From: Nostoc sp. NIES-4103
GTDB taxonomy: Bacteria; Cyanobacteriota; Cyanobacteriia; Cyanobacteriales; Nostocaceae
Length of the DNA: 64,000 nucleotides
Direction of reading: 5' to 3'
Assembly (NCBI RefSeq): GCF_002368335.1
Contig: NZ_AP018288.1
Span: forward strand, 1,579,355-1,643,354
Of this stretch, positions 1 through 7,745 are shown piece by piece; positions within the stretch are counted from its first letter, which is position 1; each line of letters starts with the position of its first letter. Made by a program: the position numbers and the translations under genes. The notes beneath the pieces were generated by a model. It was not told where the DNA came from and did not search any database. It was given only the letters and a program-made list of their open reading frames with translations.

Positions 1-29
1 AGATGAGGGAGATGGGGGAGAAAATTACT

Positions 30-56
30 ATTGACTATTGACTATTGACTATTGAC
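30..56. repeat. Heptanucleotide tandem repeat (ATTGACT)
   Basis: Nearly four copies of the 7-mer ATTGACT. A TTG at 52 inside the repeat could open the following gene, but that start is unlikely. Same style of short tandem repeat as elsewhere in the window. Confidence 0.9.
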
Positions 57-120
57 AATTTACATCACCCCATCCCTAAACCTACTTGTACAATTAATTA
101 AATTGTTTGTGCAAAAGCTT

Positions 121-975
121 GTGAACTTTTTTATCGGGTGTGCAGTTTGGGCATATAAAGGTTGGGTAGGTGAATTTTATCCTCAAGGTACTCGTGCAGG
201 CGATTTTCTCTACCTCTACAGCCGTCGCTTGACTACAGTTGAAGGTAATACCACTTTCTACGCTATACCTAACCAAGAAACTGTAACCCGTTGGGCATCG
301 GAAACACCCCCAGGTTTTGAATTTTGTCTGAAATTACCGCGAGACATCACTCATAAAGGTTTACTAAAACCCAATATTGGGGCTGCTTTAAATTTTCTGG
401 AGGGAATGCGTCCTTTAGGTCAACATCTTGGGCCAATTTTTGCCCAATTACCGCCAAGTTATGCACCTGTACTACTGGAAGATTTGACTGCCTTTCTGGA
501 GGCTTGGCCGCGCACAGCAGCACCGTTGGCGCTAGAGGTTAGGCATCGCGCTTGGTTTGATGAACCTCACAATAGTCATTTAACGGCACTCCTAGAAAAG
601 CTTGGTGTGGGACGGGTATTATTAGATTCGCGTCCTATCTACACCGGAGATGATAACCCCCAGTTACAATCAGAACGACGCAAACCGAAATTACCAGTGC
701 AATTCAGTGTGACAGCGCCTTTTAGCCTGATTCGGTTTATTTCTCATCCGAATTTATCTGTGAATCAGCCTTTTATGGAAGAGTGGGTAAGGCAAATTCA
801 ACAGTGGTTGCAGACGGGAAAGCGGATTTATTTCTTTGTTCATTGTCCTTTAGAAGAGCGATCGCCCGACACAGCGCGTTATTTCCAAAAGCTATTAGAA
901 CAATGTGATGTACCAGTTCCACCTCTACCTTGGAATCAGCTAGATCATCCTCCCAATCAGCTAAGTTTGTGGTGA
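121..975 (+). CDS. DUF72 (YecE-like) family protein
   Basis: A 284-residue protein of the DUF72/YecE family, a TIM-barrel-like family of unknown biochemical role that is widespread in bacteria. The family N-terminal signature IGCAVWAYKGWVGEFYP lies at the very start, followed by VEGNTTFYAIP and FEFCLKLPRDITHKG, which are the conserved early strands. The frame is open back to a TTG at 52, but that adds 23 hydrophobic residues partly encoded by the heptamer repeat. GTG at 121 places the family motif where it belongs, so it is chosen, although no clear Shine-Dalgarno is visible. The gene stands alone. Confidence 0.85.
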   Translation: MNFFIGCAVWAYKGWVGEFYPQGTRAGDFLYLYSRRLTTVEGNTTFYAIPNQETVTRWASETPPGFEFCLKLPRDITHKGLLKPNIGAALNFLEGMRPLGQHLGPIFAQLPPSYAPVLLEDLTAFLEAWPRTAAPLALEVRHRAWFDEPHNSHLTALLEKLGVGRVLLDSRPIYTGDDNPQLQSERRKPKLPVQFSVTAPFSLIRFISHPNLSVNQPFMEEWVRQIQQWLQTGKRIYFFVHCPLEERSPDTARYFQKLLEQCDVPVPPLPWNQLDHPPNQLSLW

Positions 976-1369
976 GTAGTAGGCAGAAGGCATAAGTTTT
1001 CCATATCTGATGAATAAGTCCTGCATTTTATACTTCATGTAAAAGCAAACTGCTGTCATTTTTATCAATGACGTTCAAGACTGCCTTGATCCCATACCAT
1101 AACTTACACAATTTTGACCAACGGCGTTCATAACAAGCTTGATCCCCGCCTATGGTTAGCATAAGTTTTACCAATGCTAAAAGATCTATTATTAAGCAGC
1201 AATAAGTAATATGATGAAATGTCAATTGCTATCTGTAGCAATTAACATTTAAATAACTTGAATTAGACAGTTATCTAAGTGGTAAACCAAAAAGTTAAAG
1301 GATATAAGCCCGAAGCTTTTCGTTTTACCTTGCACGTTAACTTCGTGAAGTATTAGGTATCAAGGAATA
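976..1369. other. Intergenic region, no supported gene
   Basis: 394 bases. A 65-codon frame on the minus strand (1028-1225) has no recognisable domain and no good ribosome site. An AAGGA at about 1361 serves the gene starting at 1370. No terminator with a T tract was recognised. Confidence 0.5.
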
Positions 1370-1597
1370 ATGTTTAAACGTCGCACAATACTAGCTGGTC
1401 TAGCTGCGCTTAGTTTCACCTTGGCTATTGGTACAAAAGTCTATGGATCATCCACTACTGGGCCAGATGCTTGGGAGACTGTCTATAACGAAGCAGTTGC
1501 CGGGGCAACAAACGTAATTTCAGTTTCGCTATTGGGTTCCTTATTATCAAGTATCCTGCAAATAGTCCTCAACTTGGCAGGTTTTTGGGGCGGTTGA
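1370..1597 (+). CDS. Small secreted hypothetical protein
   Basis: 75 residues. The N-terminus MFKRRTILAGLAALSFTLAI is a signal-peptide-like stretch with a basic n-region and hydrophobic core. The remainder is short, with a hydrophobic Leu/Ser/Val-rich tail ending in FWGG that could be a membrane segment. I recognise no domain. The start is supported by AAGGA just upstream. The opening residues resemble those of the next gene (MFK.R, then a hydrophobic segment), so the two may be exported by the same route. It precedes a beta-helix protein and an FN3-like secreted protein on the same strand; gaps of over 100 bases mean co-transcription is possible, not shown. Confidence 0.6.
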   Translation: MFKRRTILAGLAALSFTLAIGTKVYGSSTTGPDAWETVYNEAVAGATNVISVSLLGSLLSSILQIVLNLAGFWGG

Positions 1598-1751
1598 CCC
1601 TGTGTTTCATACTCAAACAGAGAAACAGTCCAAATAGAGACTTCTGCAATTTAATTTTTTGGTAATTGCTGCGATCGCCTGACCATATCATTTACTGGTC
1701 AACGCAGATTATCCCATAGCCCAATATTTTATAATCCGTGAGGAGCTTCCT

Positions 1752-3032
1752 ATGTTCAAACCTCGCGCAACTTTTCGCGCCTTAGCTGTGATTATCCTAG
1801 CGGTTGTCATCAGTACACAGATATATAATCAGCCCGCCGTTGCTGCTGGAGGGACGTGTAATCCAACTGCGGTTAACCGACCTGTATGCCCAAGTGCAGC
1901 ACCTTCAGACACAGCTACTTTCCTTGATCCAACTGCGACCGTCACCAATCCAACAAATATTACTTTGGGCGAAAAAGTCTACGTCGCACCATTTTCCAAT
2001 TTAGACGCTACTTATGCCCCCATTAGTATCGCCGCAGATTCTAACGTCCAAGACCAAGTGAGGATTACAGCTTCGGGAAGCGGAGTGCAGATTGGGCCGC
2101 GAGTCATCATGGCACACATGGCCACTGTCAAAGGTGCAGCCAAAATCGGTACTCAAGGTTCAACTGGGCCTTTTACTAACCCAAACACCAATACTCAGTT
2201 CAGCAACGACGTTCCAGAGGTATTTCTCGCCTTCAACTGTGAAATTGACGGTGCAACCATAGAAAGAAACACGGTAGTAAACTTCTTGGCGCGGGTTGGC
2301 CCTGGTGTAACCTTACCTGCTGGTAAAGTTGTCCTCCCTGGTAAAAACGTCACAACTAACTACCAAGCTACTAGCGGCGCTTTGGGGAAAGTGGCAAACT
2401 TGACAGAAGCCGATGTTGCATTGATGGAAGGCATCATTGAAGTCAACGAGGCATTTGCCAAAGGTTACACAGAATTAGCCACAGCAGACCCAACAAACGT
2501 AACAGGGATAAATTACGCTCCAGTCACAGCTTTTAACTCTGGAGGTCTGCCGCAGTTAGCTGGGAATTCCACTCGTGATCCAAACTTCCGTAACCGGATC
2601 ATCGGCAATGTAGTTCTGGAAGATAATTTCCACAACCTCAACTACAAAATAGGTCATAGAATTTCCCTGCGTGCTGATGAAGGTGAACCTTTTAACGTCG
2701 GACAAATTGCTGGTATGGCTAACGATGTTGTCTTTCATGCTTTAGAAACCACTAGCTTGACTGTTGGTGATCACATTGGCTATGGGCCTCGCGCTCTCGT
2801 TCATGGCGGTAGACAGGTTGTCAATGGTGTTGCTAATGGCCCCGAAACCAGCTTAGGTGATGCCATAGGTCTAGGGCCGAACTCCGTGATATTCCGCTCA
2901 GTCATCGGCAGCAAATCAGCAATTGGGCAAAGAAGCGCAGTTTTCAATTCTACATTACCTTCCAGAACCTATGTCCGTTCTCGAGTAATCTATGCTGACA
3001 ACGGCAATCTCATTTCATCTGTGGAGTGGTAA
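1752..3032 (+). CDS. Secreted tandem gamma-carbonic-anhydrase-like left-handed beta-helix protein
   Basis: 426 residues: signal peptide (about 1-32), then two left-handed beta-helix domains resembling gamma carbonic anhydrase (Cam). Domain 1 (about 70-200) has SNVQD at 97-101 and AHMATVKG at 121-128. Domain 2 (about 280-410) has LRADEGEPF at 306-314, HALE at 329-332 and ALVHGG at 348-353. Aligned by eye to Cam, domain 2 keeps the equivalents of Arg59, Asp61, Glu62, His81 (H329), Glu84 and His122 (H351) but has Pro346 for His117. Domain 1 keeps the His117 equivalent (H122) but has Thr106 and Lys127 for the other two ligands. The halves are therefore complementary. A GAGGAG ribosome site at 1740 fixes the start. 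Export suggests a periplasmic or outer-surface role; catalysis is not proven. Confidence 0.75.
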   Translation: MFKPRATFRALAVIILAVVISTQIYNQPAVAAGGTCNPTAVNRPVCPSAAPSDTATFLDPTATVTNPTNITLGEKVYVAPFSNLDATYAPISIAADSNVQDQVRITASGSGVQIGPRVIMAHMATVKGAAKIGTQGSTGPFTNPNTNTQFSNDVPEVFLAFNCEIDGATIERNTVVNFLARVGPGVTLPAGKVVLPGKNVTTNYQATSGALGKVANLTEADVALMEGIIEVNEAFAKGYTELATADPTNVTGINYAPVTAFNSGGLPQLAGNSTRDPNFRNRIIGNVVLEDNFHNLNYKIGHRISLRADEGEPFNVGQIAGMANDVVFHALETTSLTVGDHIGYGPRALVHGGRQVVNGVANGPETSLGDAIGLGPNSVIFRSVIGSKSAIGQRSAVFNSTLPSRTYVRSRVIYADNGNLISSVEW

Positions 3033-3076
3033 TAGCAATTTGCTTTGAGTTTGCATATTATTTTGACCCCTCCCAA

Positions 3077-3098
3077 CCTCCCCAAACTTGCGGGGAGG
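3077..3098. terminator. GC-rich hairpin between two genes
   Basis: Perfect 7-base arms CCTCCCC and GGGGAGG around an 8-base loop, 45 bases after the upstream stop. There is no T tract, so it may be a dispersed repeat or processing site rather than a true terminator. Confidence 0.4.
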
Positions 3099-3142
3099 TG
3101 TAGCAGGCGGTGGGGTTATTTCTATTGAACTGTTCCAAAGTT

Positions 3143-3721
3143 ATGAATCTGAAAATTTTATCGCTAGTGCAATTACAATGCCTACGCTTGTTTGTGCTGT
3201 TAACTTTGATATTGGCACTGATATTAAGTTTTGATAGCGGTTCATCTATAGCTGCACACAAGGACGGTCAACCTGGTATGAACTCCGTAAATGATATCGC
3301 CTCGAATCAGCCTCAAGTGGTACAACCTCCTGTCACCGGGCTTGTTTCTACATTGTCCGATGAAGTTCAAGAATTACCAAATGAGTCAATTCGCTGGTCA
3401 ACCTATTGGCAACTTTGTTGGGAACCATATCCCGAAGCTAGAGAATATGAACTGCAAAAGGTGCTTTCAGAAGGTAAGTCACCAAAGTTGCAACGTCAAA
3501 GCGATCGCTGTTTTCGTTTACAAGCTGCATCTAATGAAAACGAAAAATCACAAGGATTACTCAACCGTGACTTAATCTTGTTGATGCATAAAATTCAGCT
3601 TGGTTATCGAGTGCGAGCTGTCTTAGATGATAACCGCGTTAGTGAATGGTCTCAAGTAATGGCAGTTGGTGCAACTACTGTATCTGAATCGAATGCTACT
3701 GCGATCGGCGTAAATCAGTGA
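3143..3721 (+). CDS. Secreted protein with a fibronectin type III-like domain
   Basis: 192 residues from the ATG at 3143. A GTG at 3110 would add 11 residues without improving the signal peptide. The N-terminus has a basic start and a long hydrophobic core (LFVLLTLILALILSF), so it is probably exported or membrane anchored. The region from about 85 to 185 has the rhythm of one FN3-type beta-sandwich: LCWEPYPEAREYELQ early and YRVRAV..NRVSEWS late. No catalytic motif is seen. It is third in a same-strand run of secreted proteins and is followed by a strong terminator, so it probably ends that unit. Domain assignment is by pattern only. Confidence 0.6.
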   Translation: MNLKILSLVQLQCLRLFVLLTLILALILSFDSGSSIAAHKDGQPGMNSVNDIASNQPQVVQPPVTGLVSTLSDEVQELPNESIRWSTYWQLCWEPYPEAREYELQKVLSEGKSPKLQRQSDRCFRLQAASNENEKSQGLLNRDLILLMHKIQLGYRVRAVLDDNRVSEWSQVMAVGATTVSESNATAIGVNQ

Positions 3722-3795
3722 TTTACAAAGCAAAACTCGCCCTAGAACAGGCTATAGACTTCTTGGGAATGCGATCAGCGATTAATTAAGTCAGT

Positions 3796-3820
3796 AAAGA
3801 GGGAAGTTCCCTCTTTTTTA
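3796..3820 (+). terminator. Rho-independent terminator
   Basis: Arms AAAGAGGG and CCCTCTTT with a 5-base loop, followed by a run of T. It lies 75 bases after the FN3-like gene, whose transcription it would end. Confidence 0.85.
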
Positions 3821-4088
3821 TGCTTTCACCATCCCCCATCACGCCACTGCCCCATGCCCAACGCTTTTATATTCGTCCAGTGACTTCTAGTGAGATCATA
3901 AAAAATTTGACTAGAAAATTAGTCGCAAAACCAAGGCCTAAAACCAAGGTAAACAGGTAATTGACTATGGATGCACTCTAAAAGAAGAATTTTTCAGTGT
4001 CAGTTGTTGATGTATCTAGTTTTGCATGTGATGTACATAATCTGAAACAATATGAAACAATAGTAATAAAAGTAAAGAGGGGATTACG

Positions 4089-5261
4089 TTGAGTCAACAT
4101 CCAGATGCCATTGCCCCCCACGGTGGACAGTTGGTAAATCGCATCGCCACACCTGAACAACAGGCAGAATTTCTCTCTAAGGCGGAATTTTTGCCACGAG
4201 TGCAACTTGATGAACGTGCCGTTTCTGATTTAGAAATGATTGCGATCGGCGGTTTTAGTCCTCTGACAGGTTTTATGAACCAGGAAGACTACGATCGCGT
4301 GGTGACAGAAATGCGACTGGCTAACGGTCTTGTGTGGTCAATTCCCATTACTCTGTCGGTAGCTGAAGAAGTTGCTTCTCCATTAAAGGAAGGCGGCTTA
4401 ATTCGGCTGGATAACCCCACAGGTCACTTTATCGGGGTTTTGCAACTCACGCAAAAATATCGCTACGACAAAACCCGCGAGGCTATCAATGTTTACCGCA
4501 CCGATGATGCTAACCATCCTGGTGTGCAAGTAGTTTACAATCAAGGTGCTGTACACCTTGCTGGTGATATCTGGCTATTGCAACGCGATCCTCATCCTCA
4601 ATTTCCAACTTATCAAATAGATCCAGCCGCCTCACGACAGAGATTCCGAGAAAATGGTTGGAAAACCATTGTTGGGTTCCAAACTCGCAACCCCATCCAC
4701 CGCGCCCATGAATACATCCAAAAGTGCGCTTTGGAAACAGTAGATGCTTTATTTTTGCATCCATTGGTAGGGGCAACTAAAGATGATGACATCCCGGCCG
4801 ATGTGCGGATGCGCTGTTATGAAATTTTGCTAGAACACTATTACCCCCACGATCGCGTGATTTTGGCAATTAATCCTTCAGCGATGCGTTACGCTGGCCC
4901 TCGTGAGGCCATCTTCCATGCTTTAATCCGCAAAAACTACGGTTGTACCCACTTTATCGTCGGACGAGATCATGCGGGCGTTGGTAACTACTATGGCACT
5001 TATGACGCTCAATACATTTTTGATGAATTTGAGCCAAGTGAATTAGGCATTGTGCCAATGAAATTTGAACACGCTTTCTACTGCACGCGTACTAAGCAGA
5101 TGGCGACAACTAAAACTAGTCCCAGCAAGCCAGAAGAACGCATTCACTTATCGGGAACAAAAGTTAGAGAAATGCTGCGTCGCGGTGAATTACCCCCACC
5201 AGAATTTTCTCGTCCTGAAGTGGCGGCAGAACTGGCACGGGCTATGCAAATAGAAGTATAG
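4089..5261 (+). CDS. sat: Sulfate adenylyltransferase (ATP sulfurylase)
   Basis: 390 residues, full length for the single-domain bacterial and cyanobacterial enzyme. It makes adenosine 5'-phosphosulfate and pyrophosphate from ATP and sulfate, the first step of assimilatory sulfate reduction in the cytosol. The HXXH nucleotide-binding motif is in QTRNPIHRAHEYIQK (about 197-211), and the second signature GRDHAGVGNYYG follows near 296-307. The C-terminal LSGTKVREMLRRGE is also typical. The start is TTG at 4089, supported by AAGAGGGG 6-12 bases upstream and by the usual N-terminus MSQHPDAIAPHGGQLVNR. No APS kinase domain is fused. The gene appears monocistronic. Confidence 0.97.
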   Translation: MSQHPDAIAPHGGQLVNRIATPEQQAEFLSKAEFLPRVQLDERAVSDLEMIAIGGFSPLTGFMNQEDYDRVVTEMRLANGLVWSIPITLSVAEEVASPLKEGGLIRLDNPTGHFIGVLQLTQKYRYDKTREAINVYRTDDANHPGVQVVYNQGAVHLAGDIWLLQRDPHPQFPTYQIDPAASRQRFRENGWKTIVGFQTRNPIHRAHEYIQKCALETVDALFLHPLVGATKDDDIPADVRMRCYEILLEHYYPHDRVILAINPSAMRYAGPREAIFHALIRKNYGCTHFIVGRDHAGVGNYYGTYDAQYIFDEFEPSELGIVPMKFEHAFYCTRTKQMATTKTSPSKPEERIHLSGTKVREMLRRGELPPPEFSRPEVAAELARAMQIEV

Positions 5262-5322
5262 CCAACAAAGCAGTTTATTAGTTGGGAAATAGTATAAACT
5301 TTAACTTTACAGTGCAGACTTT

Positions 5323-5350
5323 AGCCCTTTAAGCTGTTAGCTGAAGGGCT
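5323..5350. promoter_or_regulatory. Hairpin in the leader of the caspase-like gene
   Basis: Arms AGCCCTT (5323-5329) and AAGGGCT (5344-5350) enclose a second inverted pair AGCT...AGCT, giving an extended stem about 19 bases before the ATG. It may influence translation or simply be a dispersed palindrome. Confidence 0.35.
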
Positions 5351-5368
5351 GAGGACTGATGGCTAATT

Positions 5369-7501
5369 ATGAAGCGGCGGAGTTTTTTACAACGAATTGG
5401 CTCAATACTCGCGGTGTTGGGTATAACTGAAGCTGAGTGGTTGACTTTAGGCGATCGCTATTATCAAGCTTTAGCACAACCCAGCCCCCGGAAATTAGCA
5501 TTATTAATAGGTATTAATCAATACCCCAAAAGTCCATCTTTAAGTGGTTGTCTCACCGATGTAGAACTGCAAACAGAACTGTTGATGCATCGGTTTGGCT
5601 TCCTAGCCTCAGATATTTTGACTTTAACTGAGGAACAAGCTAGTAGGGAATCCATTGAAGCCGCTTTTTTAGAACATCTAGGTAAGCAAGTCAAATCAAC
5701 AGATGTAGTCGTTTTCCACTTTAGCGGCTACGGTACTCGCATTCAATTAGAAACATCGTCAGATACGCTGCAAAATGCATTAGTTCCAGCTAATGGATAT
5801 GAAAGCGAGACAAGAGTCAACTATGTATTAGAAGAAACTTTATTACTGTTGTTGCGATCGCTCCCTACTGAGCATGTTACAGCAGTATTAGATACTAGTT
5901 ATGATGCTCCTACCATAGCCCAGCTAGCAGGATCACGAATTCGCGCCCGCCCAGAACTAAGAGAAGCACAGCTAGCAGCACCAGAACTCGACTTTCTCCA
6001 ACAACTGAAAACTCAGAAATCACTTAGCAATCCTGTTGTGCTATCAGCTACATCCCACTCCAAACAGGTAGCCAGAGAAGTACTATTTTCGGGATTTAGT
6101 GCCGGGTTATTTACCTACGCCTTGACGCAATACCTTTGGGAAACCACCCCAGCAACAACAATTCAAATTAGCCTTTCTCATGTCGGAAATTCTATGCAGC
6201 AGTTGGGCAGCAAACAGTACCCAAATTTAGCGAACGAACAGAAAAATCAACAGACAGCATTAACCATTGAGAATTTGCTATCAGATAGTAATATTGGTGG
6301 AGAAGGAGCAGTAATTGCAATTAAAGAAGAAGGCAAAGCTAATTTGTGGTTAGGGGGACTACCTCCAAAAGTGCTGGAATACTACGGCGTTAATTCTCGA
6401 CTGAGATTATTAACTGGAGAAGAGTTAGTCTTGCGATCGCGTACTGGGTTAACTGCAAAAGCCCAAATTTCTCAAATTGAAGGTGCAAATTCCCCACAGG
6501 TTGGACAAGTTTTCCAAGAATCAGTCAGGGTGTTACCCCGAAGTATTAATTTAACAGTTGCCCTGGATACTAGGCTAGAAAGAATTGAACGAGTAGATGC
6601 TACAAGCGCCTTTGCTGGAGTTGGTCACGTTTCAGTGGTAGTGGCGGGAGAACAAGTGGCTGATTACGTATTTGGCAAACTACCGCAAACTTCTAGTCGC
6701 TATGGTCTATTTTCTCTGGGTGGTGAGTTAATTCCCAACACTGTCGGGGAAATTGAGGAAGCAGTGAAAGTCGCAGTACAGCGGTTAGGGCCGAAGTTAC
6801 CAACCTTGCTAGCAGCTAAGTTATGGCAACTTACAGAAAATCAAGGTTCTTCTCACTTGCAAGTCAAGGCAACCTTAGAGATCATTAGCGGTATATCGCC
6901 TCGCGTAGTCATGCAGCAAGAAACAGCGCGAACTCTTGACACAGGAACTTTAACTAAAAAATCGCACAGCATTCAATATTCACTACTCAGCACTCCTGTT
7001 GTATCTATTGGTAGTAAGATGCAATATAGAGTGCAAAATCATGGCGATCGCCCAGTATATTTAATGCTGCTGGGATTAAAGAACAGTAGCACAGCGATCG
7101 CTTTTTATCCTTGGCAAATTTCTCAAGATGCAAACACAGCAACTAAACCCCTACTTAAACAAGTAGTCATCGCACCTGGTCAAACCCTAACTTTACCACA
7201 GAATATTACTGGATCTGAATGGATAATTTCGGGGCCAGCTTATGAGTGCGAACACCAACTGATTGTTAGCACTTCCCCCTTCAGCGAAACTTTCAAAGTT
7301 TTGGAAACTGCTAAGTATTCCGCAGGAGAACAACAGCCCATTGGTTTATTGGTGAATCCCTTAGAAATTGCCCAAGCCTTGTTGCAAGATTTGCATAACG
7401 CCAGTGCAATCAAAGCTGAGATGAATGGTACAGCTACTGACTCATATATTTTGGATGTGAATAATTGGGCCAGTCTCAGCTTTAATTATCAGGTAGGTTA
7501 A
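5369..7501 (+). CDS. Tat-exported pseudo-orthocaspase (C14 p20 domain) with C-terminal DUF4384-like region
   Basis: 710 residues. Residues 1-37 look like a twin-arginine signal (KRRSFLQ then a hydrophobic stretch and ALAQ). Residues 41-260 form a caspase-like p20 domain starting KLALLIGINQYP. The His of the conserved FSGHG motif is Tyr121 (HFSGYG), and the catalytic Cys of the usual DSCHSG block is Ser177 (LDTSYDA). Both dyad residues are thus changed, the Y/S pseudo-variant seen in some cyanobacterial orthocaspases. The C-terminal third (about 555-690, with YRVQNHGDRPVYLMLLG) resembles DUF4384, common behind such domains. Proteolysis is unlikely; a binding or scaffold role is inferred. Confidence 0.85.
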   Translation: MKRRSFLQRIGSILAVLGITEAEWLTLGDRYYQALAQPSPRKLALLIGINQYPKSPSLSGCLTDVELQTELLMHRFGFLASDILTLTEEQASRESIEAAFLEHLGKQVKSTDVVVFHFSGYGTRIQLETSSDTLQNALVPANGYESETRVNYVLEETLLLLLRSLPTEHVTAVLDTSYDAPTIAQLAGSRIRARPELREAQLAAPELDFLQQLKTQKSLSNPVVLSATSHSKQVAREVLFSGFSAGLFTYALTQYLWETTPATTIQISLSHVGNSMQQLGSKQYPNLANEQKNQQTALTIENLLSDSNIGGEGAVIAIKEEGKANLWLGGLPPKVLEYYGVNSRLRLLTGEELVLRSRTGLTAKAQISQIEGANSPQVGQVFQESVRVLPRSINLTVALDTRLERIERVDATSAFAGVGHVSVVVAGEQVADYVFGKLPQTSSRYGLFSLGGELIPNTVGEIEEAVKVAVQRLGPKLPTLLAAKLWQLTENQGSSHLQVKATLEIISGISPRVVMQQETARTLDTGTLTKKSHSIQYSLLSTPVVSIGSKMQYRVQNHGDRPVYLMLLGLKNSSTAIAFYPWQISQDANTATKPLLKQVVIAPGQTLTLPQNITGSEWIISGPAYECEHQLIVSTSPFSETFKVLETAKYSAGEQQPIGLLVNPLEIAQALLQDLHNASAIKAEMNGTATDSYILDVNNWASLSFNYQVG

Positions 7502-7529
7502 CTCAAATCTTGGATTTGCCCTAACTCCC

Positions 7530-7646
7530 GCCAAGAAATTAATTTCTTGGCTAATAGCTTAACTCCACTAAAGTGGACTAAAACCCCTTATTATTTAGTC
7601 TTCTTTAGAAGACTTTAGCTATTAGCCTCAGAATTCATTCTGAGGC
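7530..7646. repeat. Cluster of four palindromes in an intergenic region
   Basis: Four successive inverted repeats: a perfect 22-base palindrome at 7530-7551 (half-site GCCAAGAAATT), a near-perfect stem at 7563-7579, 8-base arms AGTCTTCT/AGAAGACT at 7597-7614, and 10-base arms GCCTCAGAAT/ATTCTGAGGC at 7625-7646. None has a T tract. Looks like a dispersed structured repeat. Confidence 0.8.
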
Positions 7647-7745
7647 GTTTGTGGGAACTAGCGCAACATACAAGTTCAACACGGAATCCAGTATCTTAGT
7701 TGTGTATGTGACAATAGATTCTGAGATTGTACTGTGTAGACTTTC

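Noticed and set aside
1028..1225. 65-residue minus-strand frame
   Set aside because: No recognised domain, no ribosome site; composition like random AT-rich sequence. A transposase relic could not be shown.
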